Assembly: GCA_023150875.1 (NCBI GenBank)
Contig: JAKLKC010000060.1
Span: 1 to 37,545 of the forward strand
DNA length: 37,545 nucleotides
Origin: Myxococcota bacterium
Lineage (GTDB): Bacteria; Myxococcota_A; UBA796; UBA9615; JAKLKC01
Reading direction: 5' to 3'
Shown: positions 26,092 through 34,236 of the stretch, one piece after another
Position numbering within the stretch: position 1 is the stretch's first letter
Layout: each line of letters starts with the position of its first letter
Translations under genes and position numbers: made by a program
The notes under the pieces: generated by a model
What the model was told of the DNA's origin: nothing
Seen by the model: only the letters and a program-made list of their open reading frames with translations
Database searches by the model: none

Positions 26092-27170
26092 GGCAGGGAC
26101 GCCCGGAGCCCGTCCGCCCCCCGCCGCACGTCCAGGTCGATCCCCACCACCCACAGCGGGAAGGGGGGCTCCCAGGACGCGGGGAGGCGCATGGCGTCTT
26201 TCTCGCTGGTGACGGCGACGTCGGCGTCCCAGCGGTCGAACCACTTCTCCAGCTCCGCCACGTCCCGGGCCGCGAAGGGGTGGTGGTCCCGGTGGGCCAG
26301 GTGCTTGACGAGGTCGCAGCCGAGGCCGGCGGTGACGGTGGCGGCGAAGCCGCCGGGATCCCCGAGGCCGCTCAGGGCGACCGCCCGCCGACCCACCAGG
26401 GCCCGGGGATCCGCCTCCTCCCCCGAGGGCCAGCGCCGGAGCGCCGCCGGCCGCCGCTCCGCGAGGGCCCACGGGCCCCGCCAGTCCAGCAGGTTCAGCA
26501 TCCGGTAGGCGTGGGCGAGGTCCAGCCGGTCCACCTCGTCCACCACCACCACCACGGCGCCGGCCCGCTGGAGGGCCTCGGGGCCCTCCCGCAGCGCCCC
26601 GGGTCGCAGCCGCAGCGCGCCGGGCTCCCTCACCGCGGGCAGCATCACCAGGTCCAGGTCCCGCGCCGCGGCCCCATGCTGGAACCCGTCGTCCAGGATC
26701 AGCAGGTCGACGCCGGGGTCGGCAGCCCGGACCCGCCGGGCCGATGCCTCCCGATCGGGGTGGACCCCCACGCACACCCCCGGGAGGCGGGCCGCCAGCA
26801 TCGGGCCCTCGTCGCCCCGGGCCCCGCTCCACGCCGACGCGGGCCTCTCCTCCCCCGTCTCCAGGTCCCGCACCGGGGCGGACCAGGGCGGACCGCCCCC
26901 CGCCTCCGCCCGCAGGACCGCCGGCCCCGCCGGCGAGACGCCGCCGTAGCCCCGCAGCAGGACGGCGGGGCGCCGGCCCCGGGCGAGGGCCGCCTCCGCC
27001 AGCCACGCCGCCATGGGGGTCTTGGCCGATCCGCCGAAGTGCAGGTTCCCCACCGCCACGGTGGGGAGGCCGAGGGAACGGGCCTCGCCGGGAGACACCC
27101 GCCCCCGGACCGACGCCCCCCACCGGTAGGGCGCCGAGAGGAGCGCCCGGGCCCCCAGCCGGCCCCTCAC
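26088..27170 (-). CDS. lpxK: Tetraacyldisaccharide 4'-kinase
   Basis: A 360-residue inner-membrane kinase that phosphorylates the 4' position of the lipid A disaccharide. The P-loop GNLHFGGSAKTPMAAWL (41-52) is the LpxK form with Ser-Ala in place of the usual Thr-Gly. LILDDGFQHGAAARDLDLVMLPA is the conserved LDDGxQH block. RAVALSGLGDPGGF and the final VTSEKDAMRL also match the family. GTG at 27170 overlaps the waaA stop as GTGA and its own stop overlaps the acyltransferase start, so three lipid A genes are tightly coupled. Confidence 0.93.
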   Translation of the reverse strand: MRGRLGARALLSAPYRWGASVRGRVSPGEARSLGLPTVAVGNLHFGGSAKTPMAAWLAEAALARGRRPAVLLRGYGGVSPAGPAVLRAEAGGGPPWSAPVRDLETGEERPASAWSGARGDEGPMLAARLPGVCVGVHPDREASARRVRAADPGVDLLILDDGFQHGAAARDLDLVMLPAVREPGALRLRPGALREGPEALQRAGAVVVVVDEVDRLDLAHAYRMLNLLDWRGPWALAERRPAALRRWPSGEEADPRALVGRRAVALSGLGDPGGFAATVTAGLGCDLVKHLAHRDHHPFAARDVAELEKWFDRWDADVAVTSEKDAMRLPASWEPPFPLWVVGIDLDVRRGADGLRASLP

Positions 27171-28363
27171 TCCAGCACCCCCACGCCCCTCAGGGCCTCC
27201 ACCGTCCTCCGGCGGCCGTCGAAGCCGTCGAGGACGGCGCGGGCGGCCCAGGCCGGTGCGGGGCCGGCGTCGAGGATCGCGCCGACCGCCTCCGCCGCCG
27301 CCGCGGGCCCCGCCGCGGGGAAGGCCACGCCCTGGGACGCCAGCGCCTCGGCGACGTCCTCCTGGCCCTCCACCCGGGGCCCGTGGACGAGCCTCAGCCC
27401 CGAAGCGGCCGCCTCCATCAGGTCGTGGCTGGCCTTCCCGGCGAAGCCTCCCCCCACGAGGCCCACCTCACCCTCGGCGTACGCGGCGGCGAGCCAGCCC
27501 AGGGTGTCGATCTCCAGGTCCGCCCCGTCGGGGAGGGCCCCTTCCCCCGCGCGGGTGAGGCGGATCGCGCCCCCCGCCCGGTATCCCCCGCCGGGGTGCC
27601 GGGGCGCGATCACCGCGATGGCCCGGGGATCCCTCCGCCGGAGCGCCCCCGCCGCCGCCCGCACCACCGCCTCCTCCCCCGGGTGGACCGATCCCGCCAC
27701 CAGGGCGGGGCGACCCCGGAGCAGCTCCCGGAGCCTCGCCCGTCGCGGATCCTCCACGGGGGGCGGCTCCGCCCTCTTGAGGCGCCCCGCGACCACCACC
27801 CGCTCCGGCGCGACCCCGGCCCGGACCAGCCGGGCGGCGTCCTCGCCCGAGGCGGCGGCGAAGAGGCGGATCCCCCCGAGGATCGAACGCGCCAGGGGAG
27901 GCGCCAGGGACCAGCGCCAGGCGCTCCGGGCGGACATCCTCGCCCCCGCCACCGCCACCGGCACCCTCGCCTCGCGGCACGCCCCGAGCATGTTGGGCCA
28001 GATCTCCGACTCCACCAGCACCAGCGCCCGGGGCTGCACCCCGGCGACGAAGGCGGCGAGGGGGCCGGGCAGGTCCAGGGGAAGGGGGGCCCGGACGTCG
28101 CCGACCCCGTCGCGCCGGGCCCGCTCCAGCCCTTCGGGGGTCCCGCAGGTGAGCAGGACCGGCACACCGGGGAGCGCATCGATCAGGCCGCGGGCGGCGC
28201 CCACCTCGCCCACCGAGGCGGCGTGGACCCACACGGGGCGGGTCCCGGCGGGCATGGGAGGAGGGCGGGCGTCCCCGCGGAAGGCCACCACCCGACGGGC
28301 CCGGGGAGAGCAGGCGGAGGCCACGGGCAGCGCGCCCCGGAGGAGGAGGGTCCAGACGTGCAC
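27167..28363 (-). CDS. waaA: 3-deoxy-D-manno-octulosonic acid transferase
   Basis: A 398-residue inner-membrane glycosyltransferase (KdtA) that transfers Kdo from CMP-Kdo to lipid IVA. The family segments are present: VWVHAASVGEVGAARGLI, LVLVESEIWPNMLGACREARVPV, ASARSAWRW-type loop, GLKR-like VVVAGRLKRAEPP, and the C-terminal GGGFAGKASHDLMEAAASGL nucleotide-binding block. GTG at 28363 is used but its ribosome-binding site is weak. The stop overlaps the lpxK start. It is divergent from the aldehyde dehydrogenase gene. Confidence 0.92.
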   Translation of the reverse strand: MHVWTLLLRGALPVASACSPRARRVVAFRGDARPPPMPAGTRPVWVHAASVGEVGAARGLIDALPGVPVLLTCGTPEGLERARRDGVGDVRAPLPLDLPGPLAAFVAGVQPRALVLVESEIWPNMLGACREARVPVAVAGARMSARSAWRWSLAPPLARSILGGIRLFAAASGEDAARLVRAGVAPERVVVAGRLKRAEPPPVEDPRRARLRELLRGRPALVAGSVHPGEEAVVRAAAGALRRRDPRAIAVIAPRHPGGGYRAGGAIRLTRAGEGALPDGADLEIDTLGWLAAAYAEGEVGLVGGGFAGKASHDLMEAAASGLRLVHGPRVEGQEDVAEALASQGVAFPAAGPAAAAEAVGAILDAGPAPAWAARAVLDGFDGRRRTVEALRGVGVLE

Positions 28364-28482
28364 GGGGCAAGGATGTTGACCAAACGCCGCCGTTTCGCAA
28401 CCCGGCGACGCCAGACTGGCCGTCCCGCTGGCGCCGCGTCGGGAACGGGCGCGGTCCCCCGGGGACTCCGACGGACTCCACG

Positions 28483-28511
28483 TTGCGACGGCGGAGCCGA
28501 TCAGTTACCCT
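28483..28511 (+). promoter_or_regulatory. Candidate promoter of the aldehyde dehydrogenase-like gene
   Basis: TTGCGA at 28483-28488, 17 bases, TACCCT at 28506-28511. The predicted start near 28518 precedes GGGGAGG at 28541-28547. If right, it excludes the in-frame ATG at 28373 as the start. Confidence 0.4.
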
Positions 28512-28609
28512 GCGCGCCCTTTCGCGCCGACCGAGCTCCTGGGGAGGCCCGGACCACGCCGTCATCGCCACCGATCGCCCGCCGGGGGGACTACCTCGGC
28601 GGCAGCTTC

Positions 28610-30190
28610 GTGACCCCCGAGCGGACGAGCGGCCGCTTCGTGCGCCGCTCGCCCGAGGACCGCTTCCACGACCTCGGCACCTGGACCTGCTCGACCTCCA
28701 GCGTCGACGAGGCCGTGGCGGGGGCCAGGTCCACGGGGGCCGTCTGGGGGGCGACGCCGGTGGCCGCACGCGTCCGCGCACTCCGAGCCGTCCCTGACGC
28801 GCTCGACGAGGTCGCCGCCCGCTTCGCGTCGCTGATCTCCGCCGAGGTGGGCAAGCCGGCCTGGGAGGCCCGGGCCGAGGTCCAGGCGACCCTGCGGCAG
28901 GTGGACCTGCTGCTGGCCGGGGCGGAGCGCCTGCTGGCCGCCGAGGGGGGCGGCGACGCCCCGGGGACGGCGGTACGGGCCCCCGTCGGCGTGGTGGCCG
29001 TGCTCGCCCCCTTCCCCTACCCCGCCTTCATCCCCGCGACCCAGGTGGTCTCGGCGCTCCTCGCCGGCAACACCGTCGTGCTCAAGCCGTCGAGCCTCGC
29101 GCCGGGGTGCGGGCAGCTCCTGGCCGAGGTCGTCGGCCGCGCCCGTATCCCCCGGGGAGCCTTCGGGATGGTCCAGGGGCCCCGGGACCCCATCGGGGCC
29201 GCCCTGCTCCACCACGCCGGCATCGACCGGGTGGTGGTCTCGGGCCGGCCCTCCACCGCCCGCGCCCTGGCCGGGATCCCCGGGGGTCGCCTGGTCCTGC
29301 GGGCCTCGGCCCGCTCCACTTCCGCCGTCCTCGCCGACGCCCCCGTGGAGCGGGCGGCGTTCGAGGTGGCGTTGGGGGCCTTCCTGGCCAGCGGCCAGCG
29401 GTGCAACGGCACCGCGAGGGTGTGCGTGAGCGAGGAGATCGCCGGCGCCTTCCTGCCCGCGCTGTACGCGGTCGCCTCGGGGCTCCGCACCGTGGTCGAT
29501 GTCCCGGAGGAGCGCCGGGACGAGGCGTTCCTCGGCCCCCTGGCCCACGAGGGCGACCTGCACGCCTGCATCGCGTGGCTCGACGCGGTTCGGACGGCGG
29601 GGCTGCCCCTGCCGGTCGAGGGGGGCTTCCGCCTCTCCCCCAGGGGGGGCAACCACTTCGCGCCCGCGGTCTACGAGGCGTCCCCGGGCGGCGTCCCCGG
29701 GACCGACGGCTCGGTGCTGGACCTGGTGGGACCGGTCCTGGAGGTGGTGGTGGTCCCCCGGGACGAGGACGCCGTGGCGGGGGCCGCCAGCGCCACCTCC
29801 CTGTCGGCCTCGGTGTTCACCGCCGACCGCGAGCGCTTCGAGGGGGCCCGCCGGGCCCTCCCCCAGGGCGTCGTCAACTGGAACCGGGCCACCGTGGTCG
29901 CCTCCGGTCGCCTGCCCGCCTCGGGTCCCGCCGCCTGGGCGGCCCCAGGCGAGGGTCACCTGGACCTGGTGCGGGTCCTCTCCCGGGTGCAGGCGGCCAT
30001 GGAGGGCCCGGTGGGCGCGCCCAGCGAGGCGGAGTTCCCGCCGGGCGTCGACTGGCGCCCCTCCTCGGCCCGCTCCGCCCCGGGCGCCCGAGCCGCGGCC
30101 ACGGGGGGACCGGACAGCTCCGCCGAGCGGGCCGCCCTGGTGGTCGCCCGGGGTCAGCGCGCCCGGGCCTCGTTCAGCGACCAGTCGTAG
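28610..30190 (+). CDS. Aldehyde dehydrogenase-like protein (AstD-like), divergent
   Basis: About 526 residues from GTG 28610. The closest recognisable family is succinylglutamic-semialdehyde dehydrogenase: VAVLAPFPYPAFIPATQVVSALLAGNTVVLKPSSLAP, FGMVQGPRDPIG, FLASGQRCNGTARV (Cys265) and GVVNWNRAT. The active-site Cys is kept. The general-base Glu region, EMGGNNP in AstD, reads RASARSTSAV with no Glu, and the E-x-F-G-P motif reads LDLVGPVLE. So normal NAD-dependent dehydrogenation is doubtful. The start is uncertain: protein-like sequence (GDYLGGSF) extends upstream of 28610 with GGGGAGG at 28541-28547 but no standard start codon; ATG 28373 is the next in-frame one. The C-terminal 45 residues are low-complexity. 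Confidence 0.72.
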   Translation: MTPERTSGRFVRRSPEDRFHDLGTWTCSTSSVDEAVAGARSTGAVWGATPVAARVRALRAVPDALDEVAARFASLISAEVGKPAWEARAEVQATLRQVDLLLAGAERLLAAEGGGDAPGTAVRAPVGVVAVLAPFPYPAFIPATQVVSALLAGNTVVLKPSSLAPGCGQLLAEVVGRARIPRGAFGMVQGPRDPIGAALLHHAGIDRVVVSGRPSTARALAGIPGGRLVLRASARSTSAVLADAPVERAAFEVALGAFLASGQRCNGTARVCVSEEIAGAFLPALYAVASGLRTVVDVPEERRDEAFLGPLAHEGDLHACIAWLDAVRTAGLPLPVEGGFRLSPRGGNHFAPAVYEASPGGVPGTDGSVLDLVGPVLEVVVVPRDEDAVAGAASATSLSASVFTADRERFEGARRALPQGVVNWNRATVVASGRLPASGPAAWAAPGEGHLDLVRVLSRVQAAMEGPVGAPSEAEFPPGVDWRPSSARSAPGARAAATGGPDSSAERAALVVARGQRARASFSDQS

Positions 30191-30999
30191 GGCACGTAGT
30201 CCACCGTCAGGCCGGGCCTCATCAGGGCCCGGCGGAGCCCCTCGTCCCCGTGGCGGTGGAGGAGGCGCAGGGCGACGGCCTCGCCGGGGGGGTGCTCGTC
30301 GAAGGGGGGTCCCGGGACGGACATCAGGGCGAAGTCCGCGGCGTACCAGAGGAAGATCGACGAGAGCCCCACGCGCCCCTCCCCGTCGGGTCCGGGGTTT
30401 CGGGCGCGATCGGCCAGGAAGACCGCCTCCTGGTGGGCGAGCTGGGCTTCCAGGACCTCGCCTCGATACGCCTCGGGGCGCAGCACCGGGCAGGACTCCG
30501 ACGCGCAGTTCAGGGCGAAGTGGATCCGCGGATCCACCGGTGGGGCGTGGCGGATCCGCGCCTCCAGGGCGTGGAGGGTGGTGCGCTCCCGGGCGACGGG
30601 GATCCGGCGCAGGCGCCACTCCCACGGCCGATCCCTCAGGCTCCGGAAGGGGAGGTTCCGGCACACCGCCCGCACCGTCCACGCGTTGTACGCGTCGATC
30701 CGGAACGCCTGGACCGCGGCTGCGTCCTGGGCGGCGACGTCCGCGGCCGAGGCGAAGGCTGCGAGGGCCCCCTCCAGGCGCGGATCGGCGCAGGCCCCGG
30801 CGTAGGCCACCCGGCCGTCGGCGCCGATGTGGGCGGCCACGAAGCGGTCCCAGAGGTCGATGGCGGTCCCCACCGTGGAGGCGGCGCCCGGAAGGGGCCC
30901 GTGGGGACGGACCAGGACCAGGAGGATCCCCGCCGCGCCCGACGCCAGGAGGGCGGCCGCGGACAGGGCGAGGCGGAGCCCCCGGCGGCGGGTCTTCAC
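30154..30999 (-). CDS. DUF547-family membrane-anchored protein
   Basis: A 281-residue protein with one N-terminal hydrophobic segment (LALSAAALLASGAAGILLVLV), either a signal anchor or signal peptide. The DUF547 core is visible as AFRIDAYNAWTVRAV, DPRIHFALNCASESCPVLRPEAY and LSSIFLWYAADF, with two conserved cysteines in NCASESC. The family has no settled function. GTG at 30999 overlaps the upstream lipoprotein stop as GTGA, making it the last gene of a DoxX-lipoprotein-DUF547 operon. Its end overlaps the converging aldehyde dehydrogenase-like gene by 37 bases. Confidence 0.82.
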   Translation of the reverse strand: MKTRRRGLRLALSAAALLASGAAGILLVLVRPHGPLPGAASTVGTAIDLWDRFVAAHIGADGRVAYAGACADPRLEGALAAFASAADVAAQDAAAVQAFRIDAYNAWTVRAVCRNLPFRSLRDRPWEWRLRRIPVARERTTLHALEARIRHAPPVDPRIHFALNCASESCPVLRPEAYRGEVLEAQLAHQEAVFLADRARNPGPDGEGRVGLSSIFLWYAADFALMSVPGPPFDEHPPGEAVALRLLHRHGDEGLRRALMRPGLTVDYVPYDWSLNEARAR

Positions 31000-32351
31000 C
31001 CCCCCGCTCCGGCGGCCGGGGCGGCATCATCCTCCGGCTCCCCCGCCGGGGCGGCCTCACCCTCCGGCCCCGCCGGGGCAGGAGTCGGGGACGGCTCGGG
31101 GACCGGAGCGGCCGCGGGCGGAGGCTCCGGACAGCCCCTCTCCACCTCCTCCGCCCCCGGGGCCCGGACCACCCGGACGGCGACCGCGTCCCCCGCCCTG
31201 GAGATCCCCGCCACCAGCGGCACCCCCGCCGCCCAGGATGGGCCGGTGGGCCGGAAGGTCACGTCGCTCCCCCCGCCGGGCCGGGGGGCGACCACCACGC
31301 GCCCCGCCAGCAGGCCCGGCTCCGCCCCGATCCGCGCCACGAACCGGGACTCCCGGGGACCGGGCAGCGCGTAGCGCAGGTCGGGCAGCGCGGGGTTGAA
31401 GGCCAGGTCCAACACCGGCTCCCCCGACAGCGACGAGAGCTGGACCCGTCGAAGCTCCAGGGCGTCCCGGCCCTCCGCGGGGACCCTCTCCCACTCCCAT
31501 CCCTCCCACCCCGCCGGGCCGTCCCGGGAGGTGATCGCCTTCCCGCCGAGGGTGGAGCGGAGGTAGGCGCGGTCGGTGCCCCCCGGCACGCGGACGACGA
31601 CCCGGTCCTCCTCGCCCGCCACGGTGTGGGAGCCGGCGCGGATCCCGGCGTGTTGGCGAGCCCCCCGGGCGCCCGCGGAGCCCAGCTCCGCCACCGGCGC
31701 CAGGGGGACGTCGGCTCCGTCCAGGGCGAGGCGGGCCTCCGCCGGGACGAGGGACTCCACCCGCAGGACCTCCGGCCCCTCGGGCCCGGTCACCGGCCGG
31801 TTGCGGCCCGAGCCGACGGGCAGGTGCCCCCCCGCCTCGGCCCGGAGCGAGGCCCGGCGCCCGTCGGGCAGGCGGAACCGGGCCGTCAGGGTGGCCCCAC
31901 CTCCCCCCGGGGCGTCCTCGATCTCCGCCTCCAGCTCCGCGTCCCAGCGCCGCCCCGGGGGCGCCCCGGACACGCCTCCCTCTCCCCGGCCCCCGCCGAT
32001 CCAACGCCGCCCGCAGGGTTCGGTCACCTCCACCCGGAAGGTCCCCCGCTCCGCCGCCGCGCCGCCCCCCTCCGCCACGACCTCCAGGGCGCGGACCCGG
32101 GGATCGCCGCTGGGCTGGACGCTCCAGACCTCGACCTCCCGGGAGGCGAAGGGGAGGATGGGGAGGATGGGCGGCGCCTCCATCCGCTCCAGGCCCGCGT
32201 AGGAGATCCCCGAGGGGACCGGCTCGCCGAGCCACCGCTCCGAGTCCACGACCCGCCCCCGGGGCAGGCCGGGCAGGCACCCGGAGGCGGCGACGGCGAG
32301 GGCCACCCACGGGGCGGCGGCGAGGCGGCGCCCCCGGCCGCCGCGGGTCAC
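30996..32351 (-). CDS. Lipoprotein of unknown function
   Basis: A 451-residue protein I do not recognise. The N terminus is a lipoprotein signal (VTRGGRGRRLAAAPWVALAVAASGC, Cys25). The body is beta-rich with many short strands (FRVEVTEPCGRRW, LTARFRLPDGRRASLRAE, EWERVPAEGRDALELRRVQLSSLSG) and no obvious catalytic motif. The last 50 residues are Pro/Ala/Glu-rich and probably disordered. GTG at 32351 overlaps the DoxX stop, and its own stop overlaps the DUF547 start, so its levels are tied to both. A surface or periplasmic binding role is possible but not shown. Confidence 0.75.
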   Translation of the reverse strand: MTRGGRGRRLAAAPWVALAVAASGCLPGLPRGRVVDSERWLGEPVPSGISYAGLERMEAPPILPILPFASREVEVWSVQPSGDPRVRALEVVAEGGGAAAERGTFRVEVTEPCGRRWIGGGRGEGGVSGAPPGRRWDAELEAEIEDAPGGGGATLTARFRLPDGRRASLRAEAGGHLPVGSGRNRPVTGPEGPEVLRVESLVPAEARLALDGADVPLAPVAELGSAGARGARQHAGIRAGSHTVAGEEDRVVVRVPGGTDRAYLRSTLGGKAITSRDGPAGWEGWEWERVPAEGRDALELRRVQLSSLSGEPVLDLAFNPALPDLRYALPGPRESRFVARIGAEPGLLAGRVVVAPRPGGGSDVTFRPTGPSWAAGVPLVAGISRAGDAVAVRVVRAPGAEEVERGCPEPPPAAAPVPEPSPTPAPAGPEGEAAPAGEPEDDAAPAAGAGG

Positions 32352-32761
32352 TTCCGCCCCCGCACGGCCTGGTCCAGGGACACCGGCCCCGGCCCCGAGA
32401 GCAGGATCGACACCGCCACCAGCATCAGCGTGAGCGGGTACTCGAACCCGCCATCGCGGCTCCAGTAGCCCCGGTCCCAGTGGACGTGGAACACGGCGAC
32501 CCCCATGGTGACGGCCACGAACAGGGCCGCCGGGCGGGTGAACAGCCCGAAGAGGAGCAGGGCGCCGCCGAACAGCTCCGAGAAGGCCGCCGCCGGCCCG
32601 AGCGCCTCGGGGAAGGGGATCCCGTGGGCCTCCACGGAGCGGATGAAGCCCTTGAGGTCCAGGGCCTTGCCGTAGCCGTGGGCGACCATGCAGGTCCCCA
32701 CGGCGAGGCGAGCGACGAGCGGCGCGCCGCCTTCGAGACGCCGCGCAAGAGAGTCCAGCAT
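32348..32761 (-). CDS. DoxX-family membrane protein
   Basis: A 137-residue integral membrane protein with the DoxX layout: a first helix with VARLAVGTCMVAHGYGKALDLKGF, then FSELFGGALLLFGLFTRPAAL, FVAVTMGVAVFHVHWD and a last helix LTLMLVAVSILLSG. DoxX proteins are small four-helix proteins linked in other bacteria to quinone or thiol redox systems; a specific role cannot be read here. ATG at 32761 follows GGAG. It leads the operon with the unknown lipoprotein and the DUF547 protein. No strong promoter was seen in the 195-base gap upstream (32762-32956). Confidence 0.88.
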   Translation of the reverse strand: MLDSLARRLEGGAPLVARLAVGTCMVAHGYGKALDLKGFIRSVEAHGIPFPEALGPAAAFSELFGGALLLFGLFTRPAALFVAVTMGVAVFHVHWDRGYWSRDGGFEYPLTLMLVAVSILLSGPGPVSLDQAVRGRK

Positions 32762-32956
32762 GGATAGAGACTCCGCACCCCCCGGGGCCGAAGGTTAGCG
32801 GCTCGCCGGCGCAAGGGCCAGGGCCCGGAGCGAGGCCCTTGCGGAGCGGGAGGCGCGACACCAGCGTTCTGGTTGGAGGCGTCGCATCCGCCTCGAGCCG
32901 AACCCGGCGCCGGCCATCCCTCCGGGGGTGGCCGGCTGCTGGCCGGCCCCGCGGCC

Positions 32957-33859
32957 TCAGCCCCCCGCGCTCCGGGACCACCAGCGGCCGCCGTCCAGCA
33001 CCAGCCGGCTCGGTCCCCCGATGGGCTCGTCGGACGGGTAGAGCGGATCCCCCGGGAGCAGCAGCGTCCACACCCCGTCCAGCGCGACGAAGCGGGGGCG
33101 GACCGTGCGGCGGGGGCGGCGGCGCGCCAGGTCCAGCACCTCGGCGACCGTGGCGCAGCCGGCGACGTCCTCCAGGTTCCGGAGGGTGGGGGGCGGCAGC
33201 ACCAGCCCCCCCTCGGAGTGAAGGCGGAGCGCCTCGGCGGGGGCGAGCCAGGTGGAGTCCACGGTCTCCGCGGCGTCGTGGGCCGCCGCCTGGTCCCGGG
33301 GGACCTCCGCCACCAGGAACACGGTGTCGAACCGCTTCGCCTCCACCTCCGGCGTGACCCAGCGGGACAGCATCTCAAGCCGATCAAGGGCGAGCTGGAG
33401 ACCGACCCCGGCGAGCCACCCCGCGAAGTCGAAGGGCGCTTCCCGGGTGGCCGCCGCCGCGAGGGCCCTGCCCTGGCCCAGGACGGCGGGATCGGGGGTG
33501 ACGTCCCTCCCGTCCGCGTCGGTGGCCAGAAGCACCCCCGCCTCCTCGAAGGACTCCCGGGCGCCGGCCACCAGGAGACCCAGGGCGATCTCCGGTTCCA
33601 GGGCTCCGCCCAGCCGCTGCCGGGCCTGCTCGGGGGAGGGGCCGCGGCAACGGGCCCGCATCGCCGGGGAGGCGTCGGCGCGGTCCAGGGCACCGCCGGG
33701 GAAGACGTAGGCGCCGGGCATGAAGGTGGCCCGATCGCTCCGCCGGACCATCAGCACTTCGCAGGGCCGGCCCCCGGGGGGCTGGCGCAGGAGGAGCACG
33801 GTGGCGGCGGGCCGGGGCTCGGCGGGCGCCCCGGGCGGGACGGGGATCGGCATGGGCAT
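32957..33859 (-). CDS. Nudix hydrolase, NUDT19-like
   Basis: A 300-residue cytoplasmic protein. The Nudix box is split, as in the NUDT19 / acyl-CoA diphosphatase group: MPGAYVFPGGALDRAD near the front, a helical insert of about 35 residues, then GARESFEEAGVLL (RExxEExG) that binds the metal. The later LEMLSRWVTPEVEAKRFDTVFLVAEVP and VDSTWLAPAEALRLH also fit that group. The likely reaction is cleavage of CoA or acyl-CoA diphosphate, but the substrate is not proven. ATG at 33859 follows GGAG at close spacing; ATG 33853 is an alternative. It is a single gene, divergent from bolA. Confidence 0.87.
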   Translation of the reverse strand: MPMPIPVPPGAPAEPRPAATVLLLRQPPGGRPCEVLMVRRSDRATFMPGAYVFPGGALDRADASPAMRARCRGPSPEQARQRLGGALEPEIALGLLVAGARESFEEAGVLLATDADGRDVTPDPAVLGQGRALAAAATREAPFDFAGWLAGVGLQLALDRLEMLSRWVTPEVEAKRFDTVFLVAEVPRDQAAAHDAAETVDSTWLAPAEALRLHSEGGLVLPPPTLRNLEDVAGCATVAEVLDLARRRPRRTVRPRFVALDGVWTLLLPGDPLYPSDEPIGGPSRLVLDGGRWWSRSAGG

Positions 33860-33900
33860 GGACTCCGTGCGGCCGGTTGCCCCCTCGTCTCCCGCCCGCC

Positions 33901-33929
33901 CCTCCCGCCGGTGCGGGAGGCCCTATACT
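33901..33929 (+). promoter_or_regulatory. Candidate promoter and operator of the bolA-like gene
   Basis: TATACT at 33924-33929 matches five of six of the -10. A 7-bp perfect inverted repeat (CCTCCCG 33901-33907 with CGGGAGG 33914-33920) covers the -35 position, where no -35 sequence is recognisable, so control by a bound regulator is possible. Confidence 0.35.
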
Positions 33930-33970
33930 CTCACGTCTCGCGGGACGGCCCCGCCATGGAGTCACGACGG

Positions 33971-34216
33971 ATGAAGGCGAGCGAGGTGAAGGCGATGATC
34001 GAAGCGGGCCTCCCGGGGGCCCAGGTGGAGGCCGTGGACACGACGGGGACGGGGGACCATTTCGAGGCGAGGGTGGTCTGGGACGGCTTCGAGGGGAAGT
34101 CGCTGGTGGAGCGCCACCAGGCGGTCTACCGTTGCCTGGGGGCGGCGATGGCCGGGCCCATCCACGCCCTGACCCTCAAGACGCTGACCCCGGCCGAGGG
34201 CGCCGGCCGCCGCTGA
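33971..34216 (+). CDS. ibaG: BolA-family protein, IbaG type
   Basis: An 81-residue protein matching the short BolA/IbaG group: MKASEVKAMIEAGLPGAQVEAVD, then GTGDHFEARVVWDGFEGKSLVERHQAVYRCLGAAM and PIHALTLKTLTPAE. The conserved His in VERHQ and IHAL fits binding to an Fe-S monothiol glutaredoxin. These proteins act in iron-sulfur cluster handling. ATG at 33971 is preferred because family members begin just before this helix and GGAG lies nine bases upstream; ATG 33956 is the alternative. Confidence 0.9.
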   Translation: MKASEVKAMIEAGLPGAQVEAVDTTGTGDHFEARVVWDGFEGKSLVERHQAVYRCLGAAMAGPIHALTLKTLTPAEGAGRR

Positions 34217-34236
34217 GCGGCCCCTGCCCTCCACGT

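Noticed and set aside
28373-28609. ATG 28373 as the start of the aldehyde dehydrogenase-like gene
   Set aside because: It adds about 60 Arg/Pro-rich residues unlike any dehydrogenase and lies upstream of the candidate promoter at 28483-28511; kept only as an alternative.
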